Positions 13,225 to 26,339 are shown, counted from the first letter of the stretch. The stretch is 64,000 nt of DNA from Plantago ovata (GCA_028274465.1 CM051456.1:1179545-1243544); one strand, 5' to 3'. Notes: generated by a model from the letters alone, not told the origin. Numbers and translations are program-made.

Positions 13225-14898
13225 CTAAACGTCAATAAACCCTTGATAATTTTCAGTAATATGATACCTCAGCGAAGTTGAAGGGCTAGGAAATGCTATC
13301 AACTCCGCTATACTCTTAAAACACATAACATCATCAACAAAAAAATCTTGCAGTTCCGAACAATTCATCCGCAAAAACAGAGCCAAGTTGTAAAGATGAG
13401 GACAATCATGAAATCCGGAGAATTTGAGTTTCTTGATGCGAGAAAGACATGTTGGAAAGGATTCCACTGCCCCATAGTCAAAACCACCTTCCAAGAATTT
13501 GTATTCATCCTGTAAAATAAAAATAAAAATTAGAACAAAGGATTGAGAAATAAAAATAGAGAATGATGATATCAATACATTTAGATCCCAATAATCTACA
13601 TAATTGTGGAATTCACGACCCTCCTGCAAGAAAAAAAGAATCTGCTAAGATTAGGTAGTTTTAAGAAAGAAAACGAAAACGTTTATAATCACAAGCATAA
13701 AATGAGAACAATAATGTTGGAATGAATATGTAAGAACTTACCAAATCAATAACAAGACATTCCAGAAATGGGGTAGCATGTAGCAACTCAAATAAAAATT
13801 CAACCGAAACAGATTCATCGAACCACATGTCACCTATAAGTTCTAGCCGCTCCATCTTTTTAAACACAGGAAGAAGAATTTGAGAATTTATTGCAATCGC
13901 CTTCAAAGATAACAAGGAAGAAAGTAAAATAAGTATGTGAAGCTGGAATTTAAAAAAGATAATGTAATTTCCTTATAAGTACTAAGGTTTACTAAGGTTA
14001 TTCATTCCTATAGAGAAGAAGAACAAACCTGCACAATGTGGTCAGACAATGCCAATTTCCTCGCATTTGATAGTTGACAAAGTAACTTTTTAGCACGTAC
14101 TCCATCTACTTTGATGAAGTCAGCTTCATCCACTTCATATAGCAGACTTGCAGACTCAACACTTGAACCATTAAAACGAATATCTTCTACAAAAGGACTA
14201 GAAGCTTCAAATTTTGTAATGTTCATTCCAAGATCGTTGATTGTGAAGTTCTGAGCTTGATCATCTCCTGATTTATACACAAAAGTGCTCAATGAAGGAG
14301 CATAGATTTCAACGGACTTCACAGACAACCACGTGCAGGATTTCAATTTTAGTTTTTTCAACACAGGGAGAGAAAATGCAACTGTGTCTATTGAAGAATG
14401 ATCATTCAGAATTCGAACATAGGAAAGATTTAAACTCGTGAGGTTGGGAAAACTAATCCTGTGAGGAACTTTGAATGTGCATTCCAAATCCAGTTCTAAT
14501 TCTCTCAATAGGTTGCAATTCATAAGAAAGAGAGATAACACAAGATCTTCAGGCACTTTATATATATCCATTGAAATCTTCTCAATGTTGTGCCTGAATA
14601 TAGTAGATATCCATGTCTCCAAGCAATCTGAATCGTGCAATGTATAACTGGAAATCTGGAAACATCTTATGCATTGTGAAAGTTGAAGTATGCGGTCAAC
14701 AATACCAATGAAACTCCCATCATCTCGCTCACTACCATCGATTTCAATGTTGTATGCAAGGGTCCATTTTAGTGCCCAGTGTTTGGAAAGAACACATGTT
14801 TTGACGGCATCCTTTGTTGGGAGCAACGAGAGAATGCAACCAATAAGACCATCTGGTAAATTGCTAATCCTGTCTTCATAATCTCCACTGCAACTCAT
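13225..14898 (-). CDS. F-box/LRR protein A (intact member of the tandem cluster)
   Basis: Probable substrate-recognition subunit of an SCF ubiquitin ligase (family knowledge; substrate unknown). Four minus-strand exons with GT..AG borders, all in phase 0: 14898-14029, 13900-13742, 13623-13579, 13509-13225, giving 452 aa. F-box at about residues 9-50 (DRISNLPDGLIGCILSLLPT, KHWALKW). Leu-rich repeats follow (FPNLTSLNLSYV, LPVLKKLKLKSC), and the C-terminal part resembles the FBD region (LKFSGFHDCPHLYNLALFL, SELQDFFVDD). The start ATG is the only in-frame Met before the F-box. No stop or frameshift is seen. A 5' leader intron (14920-15186) is likely. This is the only copy in the cluster with an open frame. 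F-box clusters of this type expand and decay rapidly. Confidence 0.9.
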
Positions 14899-15343
14899 GA
14901 CTTCACTATTTAACAGAAGCTGAAATTACAATAATATATTTGTGCATGTATGAACAAAACAAAAGATATACAGAGATTAAACCCAAAAAATCAGATAGAC
15001 AGAGCTGTCCTTTAATTGTCATACAAGAAATTGCAGATTTTATTGCCTTCGACCTATGTTAAAAACTATTTGAAAAGCAAAGCAATTAACAAACTAATAA
15101 AAAAAAATGGATCGAACATGAATTCTCACATCTGAACATATATATATAGAGAGAGAGAACAAGGGTGAGAAATTAACTTTATTTACCTTCACTAGCTTGT
15201 CATCGAGGAATGCTAACGTCGAGGAATGCTAAACCCTAGGTCGTTGGTAAAAAAAAGAGATTTTTCTCTCAGAAGAAACGGGATTTTTCAAGTGAGGGTT
15301 TTTTATTAGTGAAGAAGACAATTAGTTTAGGTCTTTTAAATTA
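14899..15343 (-). promoter_or_regulatory. F-box A 5' leader with likely leader intron and proximal promoter
   Basis: On the minus strand a donor (GAAG|GTAAAT, intron starting at 15186) and an acceptor (AATTTCAG, intron ending at 14920) predict a leader intron. The leader exon beyond it (AAACCCTAGG...) recurs at about 18531-18610. The flank with TCTCAGAAGAAACGGG recurs at about 19945, and a related flank (GGGATTTTTCAAGTGA) recurs at about 24630. This shows that promoters were duplicated with the genes. Confidence 0.6.
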
Positions 15344-16472
<1,129 letters not shown>

Positions 16473-16481
16473 TTTAAATTA

Positions 16482-17847
16482 TACAAAAACGGTAAATTAC
16501 GTGAGCCCCCCCATAATTTGTAGGTTTATTTAATTTGTCCCTCTAGTTGGGAAGAAAAAACAAAAAACACATGCATCGTTTTTTAACTTAAACTCAAATG
16601 TGTATATATATGACTTATGACCAGTAGACGTTTGATCAATGAGTAACCCATATACTTTATACTTTATACTTTATATACTTTATGGACCCTTTAAACTAGG
16701 ATCCTACCTAGAATCGGGTCTATGTCTGAGTCAGGTTCGGATCGGACCCTTTTTTTTAGATCCTTGAACCTTAATAATTAGGGTCTAGATTCGGACTCAT
16801 ACCCATTAAAAGAGTAGGGTATGGGTAAGGGTTTAAAATTAATAGGGTAGGGCTTCGATCCAAACTCTGATGTAATAAATTGGTAAAGGGTAGGGTCTAC
16901 CACTGAGAGACCTACTTATGAGTACATATTTTGAAGAAAAAAAATTATAAGGTGGATTCATTAATAATAGTAAGCACAATTATAGATGAGCATATAAAAT
17001 CTATAAATTTGACATTTGTCATCGTATATGAAATGTAGATTTTGGTGACGTACAACTAATGCTAACCACAAATTTACTTTGAATTTCTGAGAAACGTATT
17101 GTGAAATGTAATTAATTGAATCTTTATTCAATTGAATGAATCGAAGTTACAGTGAATATGAATTAAGATGGATGATATAGTAGTTTATCGTACTCTAAAC
17201 ACTAGCTCGTAATGTTTTTTAATATGAATGACTATCTCCGAAACAAAAAAAAGTTACATTGAATAATACTTATTGAAATAAGAAGAAATTGTTAAAGGGA
17301 ATGTGACGGATGAGAATGAGAGTATGTTATCTGCTTTATATATGGGTGTAGTCCAATTATGATTCCTAATGTACAACTCTAACTGCGTATTGTACTCTCT
17401 AAATCAATAAATCCTTTCGCTTTCTCTATTTGTCTTTCTTCAATTCGACATAATTCATCAGACGTTGTTAGTTCAAACATATAATGAGATTCAAACCTAT
17501 TCATTGGGAACAAACACTTTCAAGCTCGAATTGGTGATAAAAAAGGATGAAAAGGGAAGCAACAAAGTCATAAACTAACATATCAAACAGAACAATACGT
17601 ACTACTACTTGAGAACATTATTTTTTTTCGAAAGATACTACTTGAGAACATTGTTATTTCATTCCTATATCCTACAGACTTTTCCTCCCATGGAACTATA
17701 TGAGTTCCGAACTTTGGTAATAGCGACATCAGGCAGCTGATCACAAAAGTTAAATTTGTGAACAGATTCATTCGTATCACCAACATTTCATGACTGAGAT
17801 AGTCCCAAGACTCCTAACAAAGGCAAGGCTACACGCCAATAGATAAT
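16482..17847. other. F-box A distal promoter copy and spacer
   Basis: 16490-17110 matches 20030-20290 and 24700-25020: shared words include TTTGTCCCTCTAGTTGG and a block around GTGGATTCATTAATAATA. It is the duplicated promoter region of the cluster. From about 17110 on there is AT-rich sequence with no recognisable gene, and 17790-17847 resembles F-box 3' flank. Confidence 0.6.
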
Positions 17848-18015
17848 TCAGTAATTAACAGCCCAAAAGTTCTTCAGTTTCGAGCAATTCTTCCACAAAA
17901 ACAAAGCAAGACTGTATAGAAGTCGACTCACATGAAATCCGGAGAATTTGAGTGTCTTGAGGCGAGGAACACACGATGGAATGGATTCAACTGCCCCATA
18001 GACAAAACCATCTTT
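17848..18015 (-). pseudogene. F-box/LRR remnant (3' exon only)
   Basis: On the minus strand this is the start of the last coding exon of the F-box family: YGAVESIPSC..LKFSGFH..LALFLWKNCS, then a diverged end and a stop at 17848. The exon is cut at its 5' side near 18015, where unrelated sequence begins. The other exons are absent. The family 5' leader resumes at 18531. The copy is therefore a gutted tandem unit, placed between F-box A and pseudogene B. Confidence 0.85.
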
Positions 18016-18530
18016 GTGTTAGGAACTCGAGCTCGTCATCTTCTTATTTTGTTTATGTACTATGTTATTTACTTATTTAGTTGAGTTTTGACCATTAAAT
18101 TAGGGTTTATGGACTGTTCCTAAAACAGTCCTATAGCTGGGCTTTAGCCCATAGTTAGTAATAACTAATAAGGTATGTTAGTCTTTTTTTAGCCGGTAAG
18201 TTTATTTATTAGGTAGCAGTTCAGTCTTTTATTGTTTAAGCATCGTAAAGCTCTGTTCTCTTCGTCTGAAAATTGATTATTTTAAGTTCAGTTCAGTTCA
18301 GTTCAGATGCATTAAGTTCAGTTCAGTTCAGTTCAGATGCATTAAGTTCATTTCAGTTCAGACCAGTTAAGTTAAGTTCAGTTCAGTTGAGCTTCGTTAA
18401 GTTCAGTTCAGATAAGTTCAGTTCAGACGAAGAGAACATAACTTAACTCATTCACTTTTATTTAGGAGATGAATTAGTTGGTTAAAGTGTTATGTGGAAC
18501 CGGCCTCTTTAGGCGGCCGTCTCTTTAGGG
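18016..18530. mobile_element. Insertion replacing the F-box exons, LTR-like start, with a nested MITE
   Basis: Begins TGTTAGGAACTCGAGCTCG at the break in F-box homology, the usual start of an LTR (TG...), but I cannot find the matching CA end or a second LTR. It contains the small inverted-repeat element at 18254-18438. Family leader sequence resumes at about 18531. It could be a solo LTR remnant or a deletion junction. Confidence 0.45.
18254..18438. mobile_element. 185-bp MITE with TTCAG-repeat interior
   Basis: Terminal inverted repeats TGTTCTCTTCGTCTGAA (18254) and its complement ending at 18438. The inside is mostly tandem AGTTC/TTCAG words. A second, one-ended copy starts at about 34440. 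A clear target duplication is not visible. Confidence 0.75.
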
Positions 18531-18719
18531 TGAGAAATTAACTTTACTTATCTTCACTAGCTCGTCGTCAAGGAATGCTATGAGAATACCAAAACCCTAG
18601 GTCATTGGTAAAAATTAAAAATTAAGCAACCAAACAAGTAAAAGGAAGAGATGAAATTATTTTGATAAGGAAGCAACGACAAAATTACGTACCCGCACGA
18701 GATATGGAGGTATTGAAAG
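18531..18719 (-). other. F-box family 5' leader remnant
   Basis: Matches the F-box A leader (15165-15250: GTGAGAAATTAACTTTA, TTCACTAGCT, AAACCCTAGG) and continues on the far side of the hAT element at about 19932. It shows that a whole F-box unit once stood here. Confidence 0.7.
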
Positions 18720-19923
18720 TAGAGGTGTTATATGGGCCGTTCGTAGAACAACCCGTCAAATTTCACAGCCCGGCTGAGCCGGCCCGTTTAAAATGAGTCC
18801 GGGACAGCCCATGTACATTTAAAGATGTGAGCTATATGGGCCTTACTCCCAGTGGCCCACGACAGCTCGGCTCACGAACAGTTAAACCCGAGTGACAGCC
18901 CGGGACCTTGACAACCCGTGACCCGTAACAGTCTATCACGTTTAGCCCTCTAGCCCGCCTATTTTAGGACTGATTCAATTAGTTTGTGTTGTAATTGTCG
19001 AGTAAACTAGCCCAATAATATTGTCTCTCGATCCCAATAATAATGGTCCATTAGGTTAAACCCATACACTAGTATTCCTAGACATTAAATCCTTAAATAA
19101 TTCATATTTTCTCTACTAATTAATTATAGTAAATTATAGCAAATTGACTAATAATGCTCCGTTAATTATGTCTTCTCACCTATAAATAGCTATGTTAATT
19201 ACTTCCTCCGTTTCATTAATAACTTCCTAAGGGAACTATTCATCGTCACCTTTGACCACGTATAACTTTTAAATTGAATTATATCAATATAAATTAAAAG
19301 TTGATTATGAAAATATACTCCATTTAATTTCATAATATAATTTTACTATATTTTTCTCTAATGTAATTTAGGAGTTATACGTGGTCAAACATCGAGATGA
19401 ATAGTACCCTTAGGAAGTTATTAATGAAATGGAGGTAGTAATAGTTATCATCATAGTTAATATTTATGTTAATTATATTTATAATTATCACTCCCGAGAG
19501 TTGAATATTTTGTGTATTTTTGTTACTATATTTTGTTTGTTAAGTTGCCATAGTTAAAATGTCAAACTTTCACATTCAACACTTAAAATTCAAAATTCAA
19601 ATTCAATATTTAGTATCAAATGTCAAATTTCCTTCATTAAAGTGCAAATGTCAAACTTCTTTAATTCCACAAATATAAGATAACGGATATGCATTAAGTA
19701 TTGATATCATCTTCCTTATATTAAAAAAAAAAATTAAAAAAACATATGCAACCCGGACCGGCACATATATAACTGGGTTGTGGGCCGTGCCGGGCTACCA
19801 TATTGTTTAAAAAACTCAGCCCGGTCCGGCCCGTTTAAAAGCTGAACAGGAATAGCCCGCACATTTATGGAGCGGGCTTTTGCGGGCTGGCCTGCGAACA
19901 GCCCGGCCCGGTTACCACCTCTA
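18720..19923. mobile_element. Non-autonomous hAT-type element, 1.2 kb
   Basis: Ends TAGAGGTG...CACCTCTA. It is flanked by an 8-bp near-identical direct repeat (ATTGAAAG at 18712-18719, ACTGAAAG at 19924-19931), the duplication size of hAT elements. Subterminal regions are rich in GCCCGG/CCGGGC words. The interior is AT-rich with no transposase frame and carries a nested Stowaway MITE. Confidence 0.85.
19202..19438. mobile_element. Stowaway-like MITE nested in the hAT element
   Basis: TA at both borders (19200-19201, 19439-19440) and about 30-bp inverted repeats beginning CTTCCTCCGTTTCATTAAT. The same family occurs in the first intron of ERD4-2 (40483-40718), with the interior inverted, and as a fragment at about 34161. 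Confidence 0.9.
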
Positions 19924-19931
19924 ACTGAAAG

Positions 19932-20519
19932 CGATTCTGGGATTTTGTCTCTCAGAAGAAATGGGATTTTTCAAGTGATAGTGAAGAAGACTAGTAGAGG
20001 ATGAAAGAAGTGTCGATTTGACAAATGCGAATGCTAAATTACGTAAATACCCCCGCCCATAATTGTAGATTTATTTGTCCCTCTAGTTGGAAAAAAATAA
20101 TATTATGCTGTAAGGTGGATTCATTAATAATAGAACAATTTTAGATGAGCAAATACTATGTCAGTATAAAATCTATTAAATTTGACTTTCGTCATCGTAT
20201 ATGTATGACTTTAATGTATACTTTGATGACGTGCAATTAAAGCTAGCCCCAAATTTAACTTGGATTTCTGAGAGACGTATAATGAGTTTAAGACGTATAA
20301 CAAGTTCAAGCTCAAATTCGTGACAAAAACAATGAAAAAAGGAAGGAAATAGTTGTAAGCTTACATATAAAAAAGAACAATACATAACACTAGTACTACA
20401 TTGGTAATTCCTGTATAGCATAGTATATTATAGAACTTTCGTAACAGCAGAGAGAAGATAAATTTATGAAGAGGTAGTCCAAAGACGTTGGCATACATTT
20501 ACTCCATTTGAGGCGATGA
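19932..20519 (-). other. F-box promoter copy
   Basis: Continues the interrupted leader (TCTCAGAAGAAATGGG) into the shared promoter block (GTCCCTCTAGTTGG at about 20075, GATTCATTAATAATAG at about 20120). It lacks the Mutator-like insertion seen upstream of F-box A, giving a diverged empty site. 20300-20519 is AT-rich spacer. Confidence 0.65.
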
Positions 20520-21116
20520 AAATATATATAGAACTATCACGTCACCAGTCACACCACAACTTCGCAATGAACTCTGTACATGATAGTGAGTACATCAGGG
20601 CATCAGGCGAGGCTGTCGAGCCTGTCATGGTGTTTGCCTCTACTGGTTAGTTGTCATTGAAATGAGGTCTATAGAAGTGTTTTCGTCTACGGAGACTACT
20701 CTAGATACTGAAATGTCATCTTGGATAATTGTGCTCAGCTAAACTGGACCCCAATCGTACACGGTGGAATGCATAAGTGAAAGGTTGATACTTAAGCCAA
20801 TGTAGATTATGTGTGGGATTGATAACAGAATAGAGCCTGCATATCACACACCGCATAAGCATATTTGGATGAAAATACACATGCATATACTGTCAAAGAA
20901 TCAAACTACTCATATACAGTACATATATATAAAGTCCAACGATCAAAATTGCAAAAATCAATTCTCACTTTAGAACCAAGTTCGCAAATTCATAGAACCA
21001 AAACAAACAGAGCAATTGTTTGATTATGTTACAGATCTTTCATGACAGCAGACAGAAAATGAAAACTAAATCATATCGATTGCAGACATTTCATGAAAAG
21101 ACTGCTAACAAAATAG
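20520..21116. other. Duplicated F-box 3' flank
   Basis: About 350 bases (20535-20880) match 28905-29260, with small indels. Both lie just downstream of an F-box copy on the minus strand. A shorter match lies at about 12990-13140 beside F-box A. No coding meaning recognised. Confidence 0.65.
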
Positions 21117-22813
21117 CTAAACGTCACTAAACCTACCAAATTCTTTACTAATATGATACCTCAGCGAAGTTGAAGGGCTAGGAAATGCTATCAAGTTCGC
21201 TATCCTCTTTAAACACGAAACATCATCAACAAAAAAATCTTGCAGTTCCGAACAATTCTTCCGCAAATACAGAGCCAAGTTGTAAAGTTGAGGACAACCA
21301 TCAAATCCAGAGAATTTGAGTTTCTTGAGGCGAGAAAGACATGGTGGTATGGATTCCACTGCCCCATAGTCGTATCCATCTTCCAAGAACTCATCCTGTA
21401 TAAAACGCAAGTAGACAGCATTGATAAATATCAGGAAAAGAAAAAAAAAACGAGGATAAAGAATGATATCATTACATTTAGCTCCCAATGATCTTCATCA
21501 GAATCTTCATCATGGTTCAATTGACGACCGTTCTGCCAGAAAAAAGAGTATGCTAAGATTAAGGTAGTTTTAAGAAAGAAAATGAAACAGTTTTTAATTA
21601 CTAGCATAGAATGACAACAATGTTAGAATAAATATTATGTAAGAACTTACCAAATCAATAACAAGACATTCCAGAAATGGGGTAGCATGTAGCAACTCAA
21701 CTAAATATTCAACCGAAACAGATTCATCGAACCACAAGTCACATACAAGTTCTAGCCGCTCCATCTTTTCAAACATAGGAAGACGAATTTGAGAATATAT
21801 TGCAACAGCCTTCAAAGACACCATGGAAGAAAGTGAAATAAATATGTGAACTTGGTAGTTAAAAAAATAATGTAATTTCGTCATAAGATAAGATTATTCA
21901 TTACTATAGAGAATTAAGAAGAACAAACATCCACAACGGGGTCAGACAATACCAATTTCCTCGTATTCGATAGCTCACAAAGTAACTCTCCACCACGTAC
22001 TCCATCCACTTCGATGAATTCAGCTTCATCCACTTCATATAGTAGACTTGCACAATCAACGGCCGATCCAGTAAAGAGAATATCTTCAGCAAAAGCACCC
22101 GAAGCTTCAAATGTGGTAATGTTCATTCCATGGATGTTGATTGTCAAGTTGTGAGGTTGACCACCAAGTGATTCATACCGCAAAGAACTCAATGAAGGGG
22201 CAAAGATTTCAATAGACCTCACGGACAACCATGTGCAGCAAACAAATTCAAGTGTTTTCAACACAGGGAAAGAAAATTCAAATGTGCAGCTGTTTATTGT
22301 AGAATGATCATTCAGCATTCAAGCATGACTAAGAAACAACTTGGTGAGGTTGGGAAAGCTGATCTTGGGAGGAACTTTGAATGTGCAAGACAAATTTAGC
22401 TCTAATTCTCTCATAAATGAGTTGCAATTCATGAAAAGAAAGAGAGATAACACAAGATCTTCGGGCACTTCATACAATTCCATTGAAATCTTCTCAACGT
22501 TGTGCCCAAAAAGGGTGGATATCCAAGTCTCCAAGCGGTGTGAGTTGTGAAATATAGAACCGGAAATTTCAAATTGTTTGATGCATTATGAAAGTTGAAG
22601 TATCCGGTGTACATTGCTAACGAAACTCTCCTCATCTTGGTTACGATCATGATTGATTTTAATGTTGTATGAGAGTTTCCATTTGTGTTCCCAATGTTTG
22701 GAAAGAACACATGTTTTGACGGCATCCTTTGTTGGAAGCAACGAGAGAATGCAACCAATAAGATCATCTGGTAACTTGCCAATCCTGTCTTCATCATCTC
22801 CACTGAAGCTCAT
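21117..22813 (-). pseudogene. F-box/LRR copy B, two nonsense mutations
   Basis: Same four-exon layout and direction as F-box A. Exon 1 runs from the ATG at 22813 to about 21930, exon 2 is about 21655-21812, exon 3 about 21476-21532, exon 4 about 21396-21117. The frame is otherwise preserved, but two stops interrupt exon 1. The first is TAA at 22586-22588 where copy A has CAA (Gln, in LSQCI). The second is TGA at 22319-22321 where copy A has CGA (Arg, in YVRILND). Both are C-to-T changes on the coding strand. Splice sites appear intact. An N-terminal F-box fragment of 75 aa could still be made from the first open segment. Confidence 0.9.
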
Positions 22814-23800
22814 GACTTCACCATTTAACAGAAGCTGAAATTACAATAATATATTTGTGCATGTATGAGAAAAACAAAAGATATACAGAGCAGAGCTTAA
22901 ACCCAAAAATCAGATAGACAGAGCTGCCCTTTAATGTTCATACATGAAACTGCAGATTTCATTACATTCAACCTATGTTACTTTACTTATTTATTTATGT
23001 TAGATTGTTTACGTTTTCATTTCGGCATAATTTTATCTCACAAATTTATCTTAGGCCCCAACACTATACCAAACAACAAACACATCATCATGTCAACCTC
23101 AACATACTTAAAAACTATTCGAAAAGCAGAGCATAAATTAACAATCTAATAAAAAAGAATGGATGAGTATTATTTTAATCAAACAAATCCGAGAAAATGA
23201 GCTGCTCTTTAATTTTCACACATGAAACTGCAGATTTCATTACCTTCAACCTATGTTACTTTACTTGTTTATTTTTTTAAAACTGTTTACGTATTAATTT
23301 TTTGACATATTTTTTTGAAGTGTTTATTTATTTATTTTTTTATTATTTTGGTTTGGCATGCTTTATCTCAGAAAAATTCATGTAGGTACTACCACTAAAT
23401 CAAAACACACATCATATCAACCTCAACCTCCTAAACAAACGATTAAAAAAAAAAAACATAAATAATCTAAAAAAAGGATGAGTATTAGTTTAATCCAACA
23501 AATCCGAGAAATGAGCTTCCACAAGTAAAAAGAAGAGATGACATTATTCTAACAGAAATGAATTTAGGAATCAAGGAGAAATTACTTTTCCGCCGAGATA
23601 TTGCCCGGCAGGAGCTTTCCTCTGATTACTGGGACTAAATTCTACTGCAGCACTCTACGACGGCATGCATTTTTCTCTTAATGCCGATGGCAAAAAAGAC
23701 TAGCACTACATTTTATCCTGCTACCATAACTGCGGTTATAGGGGTAAGACGGATATCAGTACAATCCAGCTGATACAGTTGTGCACCTATGGTTTCATGT
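22814..23800. repeat. F-box B leader region with a partial tandem duplication
   Basis: A block around ACATGAAACTGCAGATTTCA occurs at about 22945 and again at about 23221, with surrounding similarity (about 22915-23010 and 23195-23290), a local duplication of about 280 bases. 22990-23080 also matches, in inverted orientation, a dispersed repeat at about 39590-39690. No gene is seen up to 23800. Confidence 0.6.
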
Positions 23801-24345
23801 TTAGATGATGATAACATCAATTCGCGACGTGACATGCATGTGGACATTCAATTGCATACCCTACCCTACTCACCCGTTCGACTAGCAAACATTAATTCGT
23901 CAAATTTTCTAGCTAGATTTCCCTCTCTCTGTCAACAACTAGTCCAAGTTTACAAATGTGCAACTGAAATTCGATCACTCCAATACTTCCATGGCTTCCC
24001 TATTAGATGATGATTAATTATACAATCAATTCGCGATGCGACATGCTCGTGGACATTCAATTGCATACCCTACCCTACTCACTCGTTCGTTCGACTAGCA
24101 AACACTAATTCATCAAATTTTCTAGATTTCCCTTTCTGATTCATGCATTGTCAACAACTAGTCCAAGTTTACAAATGTGCAACTGAAATTCGATCACTCG
24201 AATACTTCCATGGCTTCCTTATTAGATGATGATTATACATTCAAATTGCATACCCTAGGTTACTCATTCATTCATTCTAGGTCACAACTAGTCCAGGTTT
24301 ACAAATGTGATTGACTCCTGTAAAACTTCCATTAGCTTCCCCAAA
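23801..24345. repeat. Tandem repeat, about 2.6 units of 200-220 bp
   Basis: Units start at TTAGATGATG (23801, 24003, 24222). Each carries CAATTGCATACCCTA, TCAACAACTAGTCCAAG and CTTCCATGGCTTCC with small indels; the third is truncated. Short frames inside are incidental. Confidence 0.9.
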
Positions 24346-25499
24346 ACAACAAATCTGAAGGAGTTTGAAACAACATCCAGATAGATATCACAGAATTCCG
24401 AAATTGTAAGGTATGCAAATGCAAATTTAGGAATGTTCAGTAAAAAAGCTGTCCAGACGAAGAATCAGGTAAAATGACGTATAGAAAAATGAAGCAGAGA
24501 AAGGTGGATGGATGGATACCTGATTCTTCTTGTGGCTGGCCGGAGAACAGCTTTGCTCGATCGCTCCGGTCTCTTTTGCTAGGGTTTAGGGCTTTGGAGA
24601 AATGATTGCCTGGCCGTGATTTTGGGATTTTTCAAGTGATGGTTTTTCGGGTTTAAGTGATTAGTGAAGATTAAAGAAGAAGACATACGCATTTTACAGA
24701 AATGGTAAATAACGTGAAGGCCCCCAATAATTGTATATTTGTCCCTCTAGTTGGAAAAAGAAAAAACTAAAAAACACATGCATCTTAAACATAAACTCCA
24801 TGTGTACATATGAGTACATATTTTGGGGAAAAAAAATTATAAGATGGATTCATTATAATAATATCACAATTTTAGCAATGAGAAGATCATACTTTAGTAT
24901 AAAATCTATAAATTTGACGTTTGTCATCGTACATGCATGAATTTAATGTAGATTTTGGTGACGTGCAATTAACGCTAGCCATAAATTTTACGTTTCTGAG
25001 AAACATATAAATGAGTTGGGGCCTCTTCATTACTTGGGAATAAGCTGATCATTATCACATGACCACCAACAATCTTCACCATTAATTTTATGTCTCACTT
25101 GTTATGCATAACCAAACTTTGAAGAGCCAAAGGAGTGCAAATAAAACAGTAGGAGGTACACAAATAAGGAAGGTTAAAAGTCAATAATGAGTGAAATAGG
25201 TACATTAAAACTTACCACATGGTACCCGTCTACTCGTGCAGAGGGACTCTTTAACTCCGAAAAGAACAGTCAATGTTTGTTGGTAAGTGCCCTGCGTTGC
25301 CTGTTAGAAGTACACATTAGATTGTTGGGTATGAAGGCAAAAGGATTGACTAAGTGAATCACATACACATAGGAAAATGATTTAACAGCGCAAGCATGTT
25401 TGCACACATTCTTAAAGTGTATGTCCGAGTGAAAGACAACAAAAGAAATACCTCCCACGAATCTACCATCACAAATTCATAACTTCTAAGCAATATCGC
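24346..25499 (-). other. F-box B distal leader, promoter copy and spacer
   Basis: 24530-24680 carries the family leader/promoter words (GGGATTTTTCAAGTGATGG), and 24700-25020 is the shared promoter block. It lacks the Mutator-like insertion at the position where F-box A has it. 25030-25499 is spacer with nothing recognised. Confidence 0.55.
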
Positions 25500-26149
25500 A
25501 CATTAATACGACTTTTTTTTTAATTGCAAAAGTAACGGGATTGTTTTGGGATGATTAGCTGGTCTTTGTCACTATTTATATTTATGTATGAAGTTGTTTC
25601 ATGTAAAGTTTGAAATGTTCGGAGTTTCTCAATATTATTGGAAGTTGGAAAGTTTTGTGGGTCAAAGTGAAAAAAGAAGAGAATCTAAGTGCAAAAATAA
25701 AAAGACTTCAAGGTCTGGAAAAAAGAAAAAGAAGAAAAAAGGGTGCAAAGAGAAGACGCCAAAAGTTAAACAGAGAGACGAAGCAAGCGGGAACACGAAT
25801 TCTCTCCCACAGATGATCAAACAAGAGCGGGCGGGAGATTTGAAAATCACAATCGTCTTCCCCAAATCGAGCAAAATTAGGTCAACTGCTAATAATCGAG
25901 ATTGGAGCTCCGGAACAGAGAATGCTTTAGGGCTTTGCACCAAAGGTCACAAGAGATCATTTTACATATCTTATTACTTCGATTTATATCTTTTATAGTG
26001 CAGATTAGATAGTATAAATAGGGTAGCTAGGGTTCTTGTAATTCATTCAGAAATTTATTCAATCAAACAACTCTAAAGTATAAGAAATTATGTCAATTGC
26101 ATATAGGTATTTCACAATCTGTCTATCACTCTCACTAATAAATGCTAAT
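25500..26149 (+). other. Retroelement-like remnant (LTR-like end)
   Basis: Ends with GCAGATTAGATAGTATAAATAGGG, that is a TATA-like box, then GGGTTCTTGTAATTCATTCAG. A copy of this last segment (about 110 bases) sits at 27783-27865. It looks like the TATA/R/U5 portion of an LTR, but no second LTR or gag-pol sequence is present. The 136-codon frame at 25588-25998 is lysine-rich and unrecognised. Confidence 0.4.
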
Positions 26150-26230
26150 TTAAGTGTTTCCATTGCATGTCTTAAAGGTGTTTGATGAAATGCCTGAATG
26201 AAGATAACGAACCAGAAAGTACCGGGAACT
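26150..26230 (+). pseudogene. PPR-like fragment
   Basis: KVFDEMPE followed by a stop, duplicated at about 12650-12720 (shared words TTTGATGAAATGCCTGAATGA and AACGAACCAGAA). The word is typical of pentatricopeptide repeat proteins, but fewer than 30 codons are present. Confidence 0.35.
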
Positions 26231-26339
26231 GAATGTTTTGCCTTGCTTAATTAGTTGTAGGGGTTCAGGGGATTCAGTGATGATGCTGTACAGTTTTTGT
26301 TCCTCTCGTGGTCAAGTTTTGTACAGTTATGTATTGTCA

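Noticed and set aside
18016..18530. Complete LTR retrotransposon
   Set aside because: Only a TG-type start is seen. No second LTR, primer-binding site, polypurine tract or gag-pol sequence.
23801..24345. CRISPR-like or satellite array
   Set aside because: Units of 200-220 bp in 2.6 copies in a plant genome: an ordinary local tandem duplication.
25588..25998. 136-codon Lys-rich frame as a gene
   Set aside because: Low-complexity Lys/Arg run from an A/G-rich tract, no recognised domain, inside a retroelement-like remnant.
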